Source: Treponema sp. UBA1226 (GTDB lineage: Bacteria; Spirochaetota; Spirochaetia; Treponematales; Treponemataceae). From it: 12,777 bases of DNA. The notes beneath the pieces are model-generated. The model did no database searches. It worked only from the letters and a program-made list of their open reading frames with translations, and was not told the origin of the DNA. This document shows positions 1 to 6,820 of the stretch, one piece after another. Both the position numbers and the translations under genes were made by a program. The stretch lies in the NCBI GenBank assembly GCA_002309195.1, contig DBWY01000003.1:1-12777 (forward strand), read 5' to 3'. Within the stretch, counting starts at the first letter, position 1. Each line of letters opens with the position of its first letter.

Positions 1-894
1 TTAAAATATGCCGTTGCAGTTGCAGATACACGCAACATAACAGAAGCCTCTCGACGCGTTTTTGTCTCACAGCCAAGCTTAACTGCCGCAATTCGCGAAC
101 TTGAACAGGAAATGGGAATTACAATTTTTTCCAGATCCAATAAAGGCGTTACTATTACAAACGAAGGCGATGAGTTTTTATCCTATGCCCGTCAGGTCCT
201 TGAACAGGCCTCTCTTTTAGAAGACAGATTTAAAGGCGGAGTTTCTGGAAATACAATTTTTTCTGTAAGCTGCCAGCATTATTCTTTTGCCGTAAATGCA
301 TTTGTAGATGTTATAAGAGAATTTGGCGGAAACGAATATGATTTTACTTTACGCGAAACACAGACCCATGAAATTATCGAAGATGTTGCACATTTAAAAA
401 GTGAAATCGGCGTTATTTATCTTTCAAGCCGCAATAAAAATGTAATCACAAAATTGATTAAGAAAAATAATCTTGTATTTGAACCGCTTTTTACGGCCCC
501 TCTTCATATTTTTATCTCAAAAAACAATCCGCTTGCAAAAAAGAAAAAAATAAAACTTACAGACCTTTCGTCTTACCCATATCTTACTTACGAACAGGGT
601 GATTTTAATTCGTTTTATTTTGCTGAAGAGCCTTTAACCCAGATCGATTTTGAATGTAAAAAAAATATCCAGGTTCGAGACCGAGCAACACTCTTTAATC
701 TTTTAATAGGTCTTGACGGTTACACAATATGTTCTGGAATCATAAGTAAAGAATTAAACGGGCCAGAAATTATTTCTCGCCCGCTTGATGTAAACGACAG
801 CATGACAATCGGTGTTATAACCAGGAAAGGAATGGTTTTATCACGCTATGCTGTCGCCTACATCAATTCAATTAAAAGCAAATGCAGATTATAA
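1..894 (+). CDS. LysR-family transcriptional regulator (5' end outside window)
   Basis: The reading frame is open from base 1 to the TAA at 892-894. The first codons already encode a LysR winged helix-turn-helix (LKYAVAVADTRNITEAS, then SQPSLTAAIRELEQEMGI), so only about five or six N-terminal residues lie before the window. The ATG at 112 falls inside this DNA-binding domain and is not the start. The rest, about 230 residues, fits the two-lobed periplasmic-binding-protein-like effector domain of LysR proteins. The ligand and targets cannot be read from the sequence. Family knowledge: such proteins usually bind as tetramers and often control a divergent neighbour, which would lie outside this window. 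The 3' end converges on the ABC remnant and overlaps its stop by 6 bases. The family call is secure; the specific role is unknown. Confidence 0.93.
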   Translation, partial: LKYAVAVADTRNITEASRRVFVSQPSLTAAIRELEQEMGITIFSRSNKGVTITNEGDEFLSYARQVLEQASLLEDRFKGGVSGNTIFSVSCQHYSFAVNAFVDVIREFGGNEYDFTLRETQTHEIIEDVAHLKSEIGVIYLSSRNKNVITKLIKKNNLVFEPLFTAPLHIFISKNNPLAKKKKIKLTDLSSYPYLTYEQGDFNSFYFAEEPLTQIDFECKKNIQVRDRATLFNLLIGLDGYTICSGIISKELNGPEIISRPLDVNDSMTIGVITRKGMVLSRYAVAYINSIKSKCRL

Positions 895-1236
895 TTTCCA
901 GCTTACAGCCTCTTTACGGCTGTCAATAAAGCGGGCGTAAATTCCTTTTTGCTTTACAAGTGCATTATGCTTACCCTGTTCTGCAATCCTTCCTTTGTCA
1001 ATTACAACAATCTGATCAGCATTACGAACTGTCTTTAATCTGTGAGCAATCATAATTACAGTTTTTTCTTTTGTAAGTTCTTCAATTGCATTCATAAGGT
1101 CACGCTCGTTTTCTGGATCGACATTTGCCGTTGCTTCATCAAGAATGATAATCGGCGAATCTTTCATTATTGCTCGTGCAATTGAAATGCGCTGACGTTC
1201 ACCACCACTTAATGATGCGCCACCCTCACCGATTAG
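889..1236 (-). pseudogene. ABC exporter ATPase, C-terminal remnant
   Basis: On the minus strand the frame reads IGEGGASLSGGERQRISIA (ABC signature), then the Walker B segment IIILDEATA and the H-loop MIAHRL, ending in SWKL. This is the last third of the nucleotide-binding domain of an exporter of the fused membrane-plus-ATPase type, normally about 570-600 residues. Homology stops at the codon at 1231-1233. Two codons further upstream the frame hits a TGA (1240-1242), so Walker A and the whole membrane domain are missing. The first ATG (1165-1167) lies inside the signature-to-Walker B stretch and cannot make a working ATPase. The gene was truncated by a deletion or rearrangement. A DtxR-like box lies just upstream (1245-1262). 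The C-terminus resembles paired siderophore-type ABC exporters (YbtP/YbtQ, IrtA/B class), but that is inference from a short stretch. Confidence 0.85.
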
Positions 1237-1244
1237 ACCTCACT

Positions 1245-1262
1245 TGTTAGTATGATATAACA
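1245..1262. promoter_or_regulatory. DtxR-like box beside the ABC remnant
   Basis: Arms TGTTAGT and TATAACA are separated by ATGA. This matches the window's AGTTAGT-N4-ACTAACT boxes at most arm positions and has the same half-site pair (GTTAGT / TATAAC) as the box at 10957-10974. It sits at the broken edge of the ABC gene. A strong plus-strand ribosome site (AAGGAGG, 1270-1276) follows with no start codon after it. It therefore looks like an orphaned iron-regulated promoter. Binding is inferred. Confidence 0.45.
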
Positions 1263-1276
1263 ACTTAGGAAGGAGG

Positions 1277-1299
1277 ACTTCTAAAAATCTGCTTTTTTT
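1277..1299. repeat. 23-base direct repeat, copy 1
   Basis: ACTTCTAAAAATCTGC followed by a run of seven T. An identical copy lies at 3401-3423 in the same orientation. On the minus strand this copy directly abuts the stop codon of the AlkZ-related gene (1299-1301), so it forms its immediate 3' untranslated region. It can only fold into a weak A/T stem around TCTGC, so it is not a convincing terminator. Confidence 0.75.
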
Positions 1300-1982
1300 T
1301 ATCCAAGAATTTTACGGATTACTTCATCATCTTCATCAGGAAAGAGTCTGTGCATATGCCTTAAAATCTTTTTATAGGATTCTTCAGGAGTGCGCTCGTA
1401 AAAAGTGTTACAGTAATCTTCGCCAAAAAATTTTTCGGGAGTTGAATACTCTGCAATTCCCCATCCGTATTCATCCCCGTTTTTATTTCGCGCATAAGTA
1501 AAATCACTTACAAGAACGTAACACTGACTTTGAAGCCGTGTAATTATTGTTTCAAAACCTTTTTTCCCGCCTTTTCTGTAGTTTCCGATATTTTTAAGCG
1601 CGCGCGAAGAAATAGGAGCGTTTTCATTTATGAGTTCATACATTTCCATATCGCGGTGAGAAACAAGACCGTCTTCATAGCAGCCTTCAAAATCATATCC
1701 GTCCCGGCGATAATTTGCAAAATCAGGAAACCATTTTCTGCTCACGAATGCAGCTTTTCCGCCAAAAAATTTTCCGTAAGCAATACCGCACTCACGGATA
1801 ACAGGACCTTTCCATTCCCACACTTTCCACGAGCCGTCTTCCTGATACCAGACATCATCTTCGCAATGCTCTTCGATAGAGAAACCAGAAATTGGATTTG
1901 CAAAAAAAGGAAGAAAACCAAAACTGTTAACCGCAGAGATTAAATCTTTTTTTGTGTGAATGATAAAATCAAGATCAGGCAC
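1299..1982 (-). CDS. AlkZ-related conserved protein
   Basis: A 227-residue protein starting at a GTG (1980-1982), with AAGGAG about 7 bases upstream; no better start is in frame. I recall close relatives in Clostridia and gut anaerobes annotated as AlkZ-related. Shared landmarks are FLPFFANPISGFSIEEH near residue 23, a WEWKGPVIRE segment near 56, YGKFFGGKAAFVSRKWFPDF near 69, NYRKGGKKGFETIITRLQ near 134, and a GWGIAEYSTPEKFFG segment near the end. The relation to the DNA glycosylase AlkZ is remote, through winged-helix folds, and I see no catalytic residues I could defend, so no reaction is assigned. There is no signal peptide or membrane segment. It lies 52 bases after the flavodoxin gene on the same strand and may share its transcript. 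Confidence 0.72.
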   Translation of the reverse strand: MPDLDFIIHTKKDLISAVNSFGFLPFFANPISGFSIEEHCEDDVWYQEDGSWKVWEWKGPVIRECGIAYGKFFGGKAAFVSRKWFPDFANYRRDGYDFEGCYEDGLVSHRDMEMYELINENAPISSRALKNIGNYRKGGKKGFETIITRLQSQCYVLVSDFTYARNKNGDEYGWGIAEYSTPEKFFGEDYCNTFYERTPEESYKKILRHMHRLFPDEDDEVIRKILG

Positions 1983-2034
1983 AGAAGCTCCTTTTAAGTT
2001 ATCGGTCGCTAGAAAATTTTTTCACAGGCGAAAT

Positions 2035-2562
2035 TTATTTTAAAAGGCCTTCAACATAATTTTTATGTTCAGCTGCTTTGCCGCGAGTACAGTCTTTTCC
2101 GCCTTTAAAGTCTACACCTTTTGCAAATTTTGCAAGGTCAGTTCCGCTTCGGCCAAGTCCACTTCCACCGCTTGTACAGAGAGTAACAAGCTTCTTTCCT
2201 TCCCACTTCTGACTTTCAACAAAAGTGTAAACGATTTTCGGAGCATAAGCCCACCAGATCGGATAACAAAGGATTATTGTATCGTAACTGCTTATGTCAA
2301 TTTTATTTGCGATTGCAGGACGACTGTTTGCATCGTTACATTCTATCGATGAAAGTGATTTTTTGTCGCGCCAGTTTAAATCTGCTTTTGTATATTTGTG
2401 TTCAGGCTGAATTTCAATAACATCCGCATTTATTTCTGCTGCCAGAGCCTTTGCCATTTTTTCTGTAGTTCCGGTTGCACTAAAATATACAACTGCAGTC
2501 TTTGCAAAAATTCCGCTCAACATCAAACCTCCGAACAAAAATGCTAAAATAATTTTTTTCAT
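2035..2562 (-). CDS. Exported flavodoxin (flavodoxin_4 type)
   Basis: A 175-residue protein. I take the ATG at 2560-2562, because it has AGGAGAAG at good distance and begins a classic signal peptide (MKKIILAFLFGGLMLSGIFA); a longer frame back to 2595 lacks these. After the signal comes the FMN-phosphate loop of a flavodoxin, VVYFSATGTTEKMA, then an IILCYPIWWAYAP segment and a LCTSGGSGLG loop, the usual flavin-ring contacts. It would carry electrons as an FMN protein outside the cytoplasm. There is no lipobox Cys, so it is more likely soluble periplasmic than a lipoprotein. The partner reductase is unknown. Family assignment is firm; the redox partner and physiological role are not evident from the neighbours. 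Confidence 0.88.
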   Translation of the reverse strand: MKKIILAFLFGGLMLSGIFAKTAVVYFSATGTTEKMAKALAAEINADVIEIQPEHKYTKADLNWRDKKSLSSIECNDANSRPAIANKIDISSYDTIILCYPIWWAYAPKIVYTFVESQKWEGKKLVTLCTSGGSGLGRSGTDLAKFAKGVDFKGGKDCTRGKAAEHKNYVEGLLK

Positions 2563-2645
2563 ATCACTTCTCCTGCAGAACGCATTTTCATGCATCGCTA
2601 TAATTCAATATTCATTATCATAGCATATTTTCTATCATTTGTAAT

Positions 2646-3356
2646 CTACCGCTTATAATTCCTTATTTTTCTTACATTTCTGTTCATAAGATGTCTTCCA
2701 AGATGTCTGAAGGCAAACCTTTTTAAAGGGCCAAGGTCCTGGTGATGCTGCTGTAAAAGTTCATCAGGGCTGTCGTATACACCAAAGTCCTGGTTTATTC
2801 CTTCACTCTGAATATATGTATTGTTTCTGTTAAAATCTATAACAGGGTTTTTAAAATCTTTTACTGCACAGCCAAAGCCGCAAAAGCTTCCAGTGCACGT
2901 ACTGTTGATATCCCAAAGTTTTTCAAGATATTTTTTATCAAGAATAAACGCTTCAAGTTCATACCAGGTGCCTTCAAAATAAACTTCTACCCAGCTGTGA
3001 AAAACATTCTTCGGAGCATTCTTATAGACAAATCCTGTCATAGCTCCTTTCTGAAGTTTTTTATCGATTGTAAACCCGTGAACACGACAGGGAATACCAC
3101 ATGAACGAAGCAGTGCCATAAAAAGTGTTCCCTTTGTATTGCACTGTCCGTATCCGTCTTTTAAAACTTTAGATGCACTAATATCATCATCAACATTATA
3201 GCCAAAAAGAATTTCATCTCGGACAAAATTGTAAATCGCTTTAATCTGTTCAAACTCAGGAAGAGTTTTCCAGCCTCTTTTTTCGATAAGCTTCTGGATT
3301 GAACTATTCTCGTAATCGAGCATTCTTGTAGCTTTTAAATAATTTCTGCTGTCCAT
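2646..3356 (-). CDS. Transglutaminase-like domain protein
   Basis: A 236-residue cytoplasmic protein with AGAGGTG before its ATG. The transglutaminase-like core is clear: the nucleophile region DGYGQCNTKGTLFMALLR (Cys72), the His region FHSWVEVYFEGTWYELEAF (His120) and an acidic third residue near 133. The segment before Cys72 (IKAIYNFVRDEILFGY) is also typical of the family. Bacterial members act as cysteine peptidases or amidases as often as true cross-linkers, so only the fold and catalytic triad are claimed. The C-terminus is basic (ending in RNVRKIRNYKR). It follows the AraC gene on the same strand after 69 bases that contain the second copy of the 23-base repeat. Confidence 0.87.
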   Translation of the reverse strand: MDSRNYLKATRMLDYENSSIQKLIEKRGWKTLPEFEQIKAIYNFVRDEILFGYNVDDDISASKVLKDGYGQCNTKGTLFMALLRSCGIPCRVHGFTIDKKLQKGAMTGFVYKNAPKNVFHSWVEVYFEGTWYELEAFILDKKYLEKLWDINSTCTGSFCGFGCAVKDFKNPVIDFNRNNTYIQSEGINQDFGVYDSPDELLQQHHQDLGPLKRFAFRHLGRHLMNRNVRKIRNYKR

Positions 3357-3400
3357 AACACACCTCTTTAATCTGATATTACAGCAGCATAAGGCGGAAT

Positions 3401-3423
3401 ACTTCTAAAAATCTGCTTTTTTT
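3401..3423. repeat. 23-base direct repeat, copy 2
   Basis: Identical to 1277-1299 over 23 bases. On the minus strand it starts two bases after the AraC stop codon (3426-3428), mirroring the first copy's place after the AlkZ-related gene. The two copies bracket 2.1 kb holding three genes. Confidence 0.75.
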
Positions 3424-3425
3424 GT

Positions 3426-4145
3426 TTATTGCGTTTTCTGACTTTCCAAAACCTTTGTTACGCTTATTCCGGTAAGCTTACGGCATACATCAGAAAAATG
3501 TGATGGCGAAGAAAAACCTGCATCCATAGAAGCATCTGTCAAAGAGCGGCCTTTCATAACTTCGCGCCACACATATTCAAACTGGCGCATAAGAAGATAA
3601 CTCTTTAAAGCAATTCCGGTTTCGTTTTTAAAAAGATGCGTAAGATAACTTTCTGAATAACTGTATTTATCTGCCAGCTCACTTACTCTTGAGCCAAGAT
3701 GTTTAAAGTCATCAATGTTATTAAGAATCTGCAAAATACGTTCATCAAGATTTAACTTTGAAAGCTGAACAACGCCAGCAAAATCAAATACAGTTTTTTT
3801 AATACTCTCTTCTGTAAGAGAAGCTTTGTCAAAAGTCGCTTGAGGAAGATTGACAGCCACAGCCGGCTCTCCATTTAAAAACTTTTCGCGAAGGACTTCT
3901 GCAAAATGTGACGTTGGATCTACAAAAAGAAAGAATGCAATTTCGCCATCGGGAGCCTTGTGCTCAATATCGTTTTCAAGAATTATCACATTGCCGCAAA
4001 TTTCTTTACCGCACGCCGACAGCTTTAAATCTCCATTGCCAAAAAATACATGCAGCATATTATGATGGTGAACAAGAGTATCCTTAAAAGTCGGAACAAC
4101 GATGATATAAGTTTTTTCAAAAAATAGTTTAAATTGGCCGTGCAT
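3426..4145 (-). CDS. AraC-family transcriptional regulator
   Basis: A 239-residue protein with a cupin-like N-terminal sensing region (histidines at 26-28) and a C-terminal double helix-turn-helix of AraC type. The first HTH is near 153-174 (VSELADKYSYSESYLTHLFKN), the second near 202-225, with the conserved GFSSPSHFSDVCRKLTGIS. Its ATG shares one base with the PadR stop (TAATG), so translation is coupled. It is the third gene of the CPBP-PadR-AraC operon. The inducer is unknown. A second AraC-type gene at 6339-6820 is broken and belongs to a different subgroup. Confidence 0.92.
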   Translation of the reverse strand: MHGQFKLFFEKTYIIVVPTFKDTLVHHHNMLHVFFGNGDLKLSACGKEICGNVIILENDIEHKAPDGEIAFFLFVDPTSHFAEVLREKFLNGEPAVAVNLPQATFDKASLTEESIKKTVFDFAGVVQLSKLNLDERILQILNNIDDFKHLGSRVSELADKYSYSESYLTHLFKNETGIALKSYLLMRQFEYVWREVMKGRSLTDASMDAGFSSPSHFSDVCRKLTGISVTKVLESQKTQ

Positions 4146-4660
4146 TATTTTGAAACCTCACCTATTTTTGCAAGCGTCTCTTTTTCAATCTGAATTATCT
4201 GAATCATTCTTTCTATTGCGCAGATATTGATATATGGAATCTTTTGTAAAATCATCTTGTCGCGTTTTTCCTTTGTTCCTTTTTCATATTCATTAAGAAG
4301 AGCAGCGCGCTTTTTCTTTTCTGCTTCGAGTTCTTTTTTTGTAAGCACTCCCGAATACATCACCGCAAGACAAAACCAGACAGAATCGAAATCAATACGT
4401 TCAAAAAGTTCACAGACTGTTGATTTTAATTCTACGCGTCCGTCTTTTGTAATACGATAAACAGCCTTGTTTTCTGCTTTGCCAGTATCTTCTATGAATC
4501 CTCTTTTTTCAAGTCGAATACATGTTTCGTAAAGCGTTGTTGCGCCAATCGGATGCCAGTACTTCATGTTCATGCTGTCAATCATTTTAAGCATGTCGTA
4601 AGCGTTCATCTCACCTTCTAAAAGCATTCCACAGATTACGATTGAAGTTTTAGACAGCAC
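4145..4660 (-). CDS. PadR-family transcriptional regulator
   Basis: A 171-residue protein starting at GTG (4658-4660) with AAAGGAG just upstream, inside the end of the CPBP gene; the genes overlap by 11 bases. The N-terminal winged helix has PadR features: ICGMLLEGEMNAYDMLKMID, then IGATTLYETCIRLEKRGFIE and a wing ending in YRITKDGR. The C-terminal half is helical (KKELEAEKKKRAALLNEYEKG), as in the PadR dimerisation region. PadR proteins usually repress their own operon and are released by small hydrophobic or phenolic compounds. The perfect palindrome in the promoter at 5421-5446 is a natural operator for it, which is inference. Family call firm. Confidence 0.88.
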   Translation of the reverse strand: MLSKTSIVICGMLLEGEMNAYDMLKMIDSMNMKYWHPIGATTLYETCIRLEKRGFIEDTGKAENKAVYRITKDGRVELKSTVCELFERIDFDSVWFCLAVMYSGVLTKKELEAEKKKRAALLNEYEKGTKEKRDKMILQKIPYINICAIERMIQIIQIEKETLAKIGEVSK

Positions 4661-5390
4661 TGCGTTTTCTCCTTTTGAATATAAAAATCCAGATTGCAGA
4701 TAGAAGCAAAATCACAAGTGCAATGATAAACGATTCAGCATTTTTAATCTCTGAGCCTGCATCAGAAGAAACGATTACATCCCACAAAGCACCGACTCCC
4801 CAGAAAAAAGGAAAAACAATCAGAAGATTCTGTGTAATATAATAAACTGAACAATACATAAGACCAACAAAAAGAAGATGCATAAACTCAGGCTGGAATC
4901 CCGCATGATGGAATGAATAAAAAACACTCGTAAGAATAATCGCAGGAATAATTCCAAATGCTTTTTCAAAACTTGAACGAAGATAACCATATATAAAAGT
5001 CATTTCAAAAATTCCAGCTGTAAGAATATAAACAGCTGCATAAAAATTTTTTATATCTGCAAGACCGGATGGAATTTCTTCTTTTAAAAACATTGCAAGA
5101 AGAGCGGCTCCAAAAATAAAATCAAGGATAAGACTTAAAACATTTTTTCTTCCGGAAAATCCGATTTCGCTCAAAGCAGATTTACCGTCTTTACCTGCAT
5201 AAAGCGAAACAAAAACAACGCCAAGACCAAAAATCATAAGTAGATCGCGCAGTACAAATGACATCGCTTTGTCTAAAAAAGAACTTCCAGAAAAAGGAAG
5301 CATCAGAAGGCTTAATGCAACCATCACTGTGCCGGCTGCCAGAGCAACGGCTGTTTCTTTTGTAAAATTAAATCTAAAAAGTTTATTCAT
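4650..5390 (-). CDS. CPBP-family intramembrane protease-like protein
   Basis: A 246-residue membrane protein with roughly seven to eight hydrophobic segments and a basic C-terminal tail. The CPBP (Abi) region covers about residues 125-205: FEMTFIYGYLRSSFEKAFG (motif 1), then LTSVFYSFHHAGF (motif 2 with the conserved His) and a third FxxGLMY-type helix. Motif 1 normally reads EExxxR; here it is EMTFIY, so the second Glu and the Arg are replaced. From memory, relatives in other anaerobes also have this variant, so it may be a subfamily with changed or lost peptidase activity rather than a broken gene. The start is ATG with GGAGG at 5395-5399. It is the first gene of the operon with PadR and AraC, so the regulators probably respond to something linked to this protein, for example a membrane-active peptide. 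Confidence 0.82.
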   Translation of the reverse strand: MNKLFRFNFTKETAVALAAGTVMVALSLLMLPFSGSSFLDKAMSFVLRDLLMIFGLGVVFVSLYAGKDGKSALSEIGFSGRKNVLSLILDFIFGAALLAMFLKEEIPSGLADIKNFYAAVYILTAGIFEMTFIYGYLRSSFEKAFGIIPAIILTSVFYSFHHAGFQPEFMHLLFVGLMYCSVYYITQNLLIVFPFFWGVGALWDVIVSSDAGSEIKNAESFIIALVILLLSAIWIFIFKRRKRSAV

Positions 5391-5420
5391 AAAACCTCCA
5401 TAAGAAATCCTTATGAGGTT

Positions 5421-5449
5421 ATTTTACTACGTATACGTAGTAAAATCAA
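5421..5449 (-). promoter_or_regulatory. CPBP-PadR-AraC promoter with 26-base perfect palindrome
   Basis: On the minus strand: -35 TTGATT (5444-5449), a 17-base spacer, and -10 TAAAAT (5421-5426). The spacer and both box edges form a perfect palindrome, 5421-5446, with half-site ATTTTACTACGTA followed by its exact complement. An operator over the whole core promoter would shut out RNA polymerase, so simple repression, most likely by the operon's own PadR protein, is inferred. The start site would be near 5414. A further inverted repeat, CATAAG/CTTATG (5399-5415), adjoins the ribosome site. Confidence 0.75.
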
Positions 5450-5572
5450 GCGGGATTTACATACAAAAACGGGCGTTCTTTTATTCCTCCCTGCAAAAAA
5501 TTTGAGCGAAAAATGTTAAAAAAATATCGACTTTTGATAGAGAGTGACAGAAATTGATTATAAAATCTTCAT

Positions 5573-5592
5573 TAGTTAGTTTATACTAACTA
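5573..5592. promoter_or_regulatory. DtxR-like box before the RND remnant
   Basis: A perfect inverted repeat: arms TAGTTAGT and ACTAACTA around TTAT. It lies 20 bases before the start codon and just before the ribosome site (GGAGG, 5603-5607), overlapping a -10-like TATACT (5582-5587). The core is identical to the box at 11140-11159 except for the 4-base spacer. It suggests that the exporter gene was iron-repressed when intact. Confidence 0.65.
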
Positions 5593-5611
5593 TATCCGTT
5601 ATGGAGGTTAT

Positions 5612-6315
5612 ATGAAAGTTTCAAAAATCAATTCGTTTTTCCGCAAAATCGGCGAAGCTCAGATAAAGCATCGCTGGATTTGCTTGATTGTACTTCTGGC
5701 TGTAACTCTTTTCTGTCTTTCTGGAATGAAAAATTTCCGTTCTGAAAGCACTAATGAGGACTGGATTGTAAATGGGAGTGAAATCCAGAAAATTCTCCAA
5801 GTGGTGTAATCGTTCCGTTTATAGCAACCCTCTGTGGAATCGGAACAGTACTTGGATTTACAGGACTTTTGAATATTCCTGCAGATTCAGATTTAATGTC
5901 ACTTCCGCTTCTTTTGGGAATGGCACTTTCAATCGGATATGCCCTTCACTACATCAATGCGTTTAAAATGCATTTCAGACAAACGGGAAAGAGAAAAGAA
6001 TCTGTTATCCAGGCAGTAGAAGAATCTGGCTGGCCAATTTTGTTTACTGTAATAACAACAGCTGTTTCTTTACTTTCATTTATGTTTGCAAATATCAGAC
6101 CAATGCTCTGGCTTGGTGTAGTTGCCGCAAGCGTCGTAATGATGGTTTATATTTATGTCGTAGTATTAATTCCAATATTCTTAAGTTTTGGAAAAGATAA
6201 AAATCCTGTTATAAATACAGTCAAGGGAGCAACGAAAGCAGATTTAGCTTTTGAAACCACTTGGAAAAAAGGACGAGCAGTAAAATTGCAGCCGCTTCTT
6301 GATAGTCTTGACTAA
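5612..6315 (+). pseudogene. RND/MMPL-family exporter, internally deleted
   Basis: The start is intact: box, GGAGG and ATG at 5612. About 58 residues follow of a typical N-terminus with one membrane helix (RWICLIVLLAVTLFCLSGM) and the NEDWIVNGSEIQ segment of this exporter family. Around 5780-5800 the sequence jumps to the second half of the first MMPL membrane domain in another frame (from SGVIVPFIATLCGIGTVLGF, through LLLGMALSIGYALHYINAF, to LIPIFLSFGKDKN). The original frame ends at a TAA at 5807-5809. After KADLAFE, near 6256, the homology stops again and the frame runs into what looks like the promoter of the next gene, ending at 6315. Intact relatives have about 800 or more residues and two MMPL domains; here only about 220 codons remain. 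At least two deletions are implied. Confidence 0.85.
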
Positions 6316-6316
6316 C
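6301..6316. promoter_or_regulatory. DtxR-like box before the AraC remnant
   Basis: GATAGT-CTTG-ACTAAC differs from the GTTAGT-N4-ACTAAC core at one base. It lies at the tail of the RND remnant, 23 bases before the ATG of the broken AraC gene. This supports the view that the RND frame has been fused into former promoter DNA. A half copy, GATAGTCTTA, recurs at 6325-6334. Confidence 0.45.
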
Positions 6317-6338
6317 AATGATATGATAGTCTTACCAT

Positions 6339-6820
6339 ATGAATATAGATAAACAGATAGTCATAAAAGGTAAGACTTTCAACGTTAAGCTTGATGGGAG
6401 CGGCTCTATTTCGACTTTATACGGAAAGATGAATCCGGAACATTTAACACAGGAAGTGAAAAAGTCGAAATGTACAGAGTTCTTTCAGAAATTGATACAT
6501 CAGATCGTTTTAAAGAGTATGAAGGAGTATATTCAGAAGGAAAAATGATAGAGCTTACTGCTCTTGTTCTTTATGGAATTGCATATCATAAGACAGACGA
6601 AATAAAACGACTTCCGCAGCCAGATAAAAGCGACGTGGAACGGATTGAATCACTTAGAGAAAAAATCCAGCGATCTCCGGCTCTTGAATATGCTGCAAGA
6701 TTACTTGAGGAAAATGACATATCAATTTCGGAAGCGGCAATAAAATCCGATTACACAAACATGAGTCATTTTTCAAAGTCGTTTTTTAAAAAATACGGTG
6801 TACTTCCAAAAGGCTATTAA
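6339..6820 (+). pseudogene. AraC-family regulator (YbtA-like class), broken
   Basis: Two frames together give a damaged AraC protein. The first runs from ATG 6339 to a stop near 6548. The recognisable part is in another frame from about 6470, with YRVLSEIDTS, then EGKMIELTALVLYGIAY, VERIESLREKI and the second helix-turn-helix NDISISEAAIKSDYTNMSHFSKSFFKKYGVLPKGY. Between SLREKI and QRSPALEYAARLLEE about 45 residues are missing near 6670, including most of the first helix-turn-helix, so it should not bind DNA normally. The EGKMIELTALVL pattern and the tail match the subgroup of AraC regulators that often accompany siderophore-type ABC exporter pairs. No ribosome site precedes 6339. Its stop overlaps that of the convergent hydrolase gene. 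Confidence 0.78.

Noticed and set aside
112..114. ATG as start of the LysR gene
   Set aside because: It lies inside the helix-turn-helix; codons 1-111 are open and encode the first part of the same domain.
1236..1300. Integron attC site or insertion-sequence end at the ABC break
   Set aside because: Integrons occur in some treponemes, but I could not find paired core sites, terminal inverted repeats, or a transposase or integrase gene; the inverted repeat there is better explained as a DtxR-like box.
1530..1943. Plus-strand frame of 137 codons opposite the AlkZ-related gene
   Set aside because: Composition and lack of any family feature mark it as antisense to a conserved protein.
1983..2034. 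Hairpin TCGCTAGAAAA/TTTTCACAGGCGA after the flavodoxin gene
   Set aside because: Pairing needs several bulges and no T tract follows, so it is not supported as a terminator.
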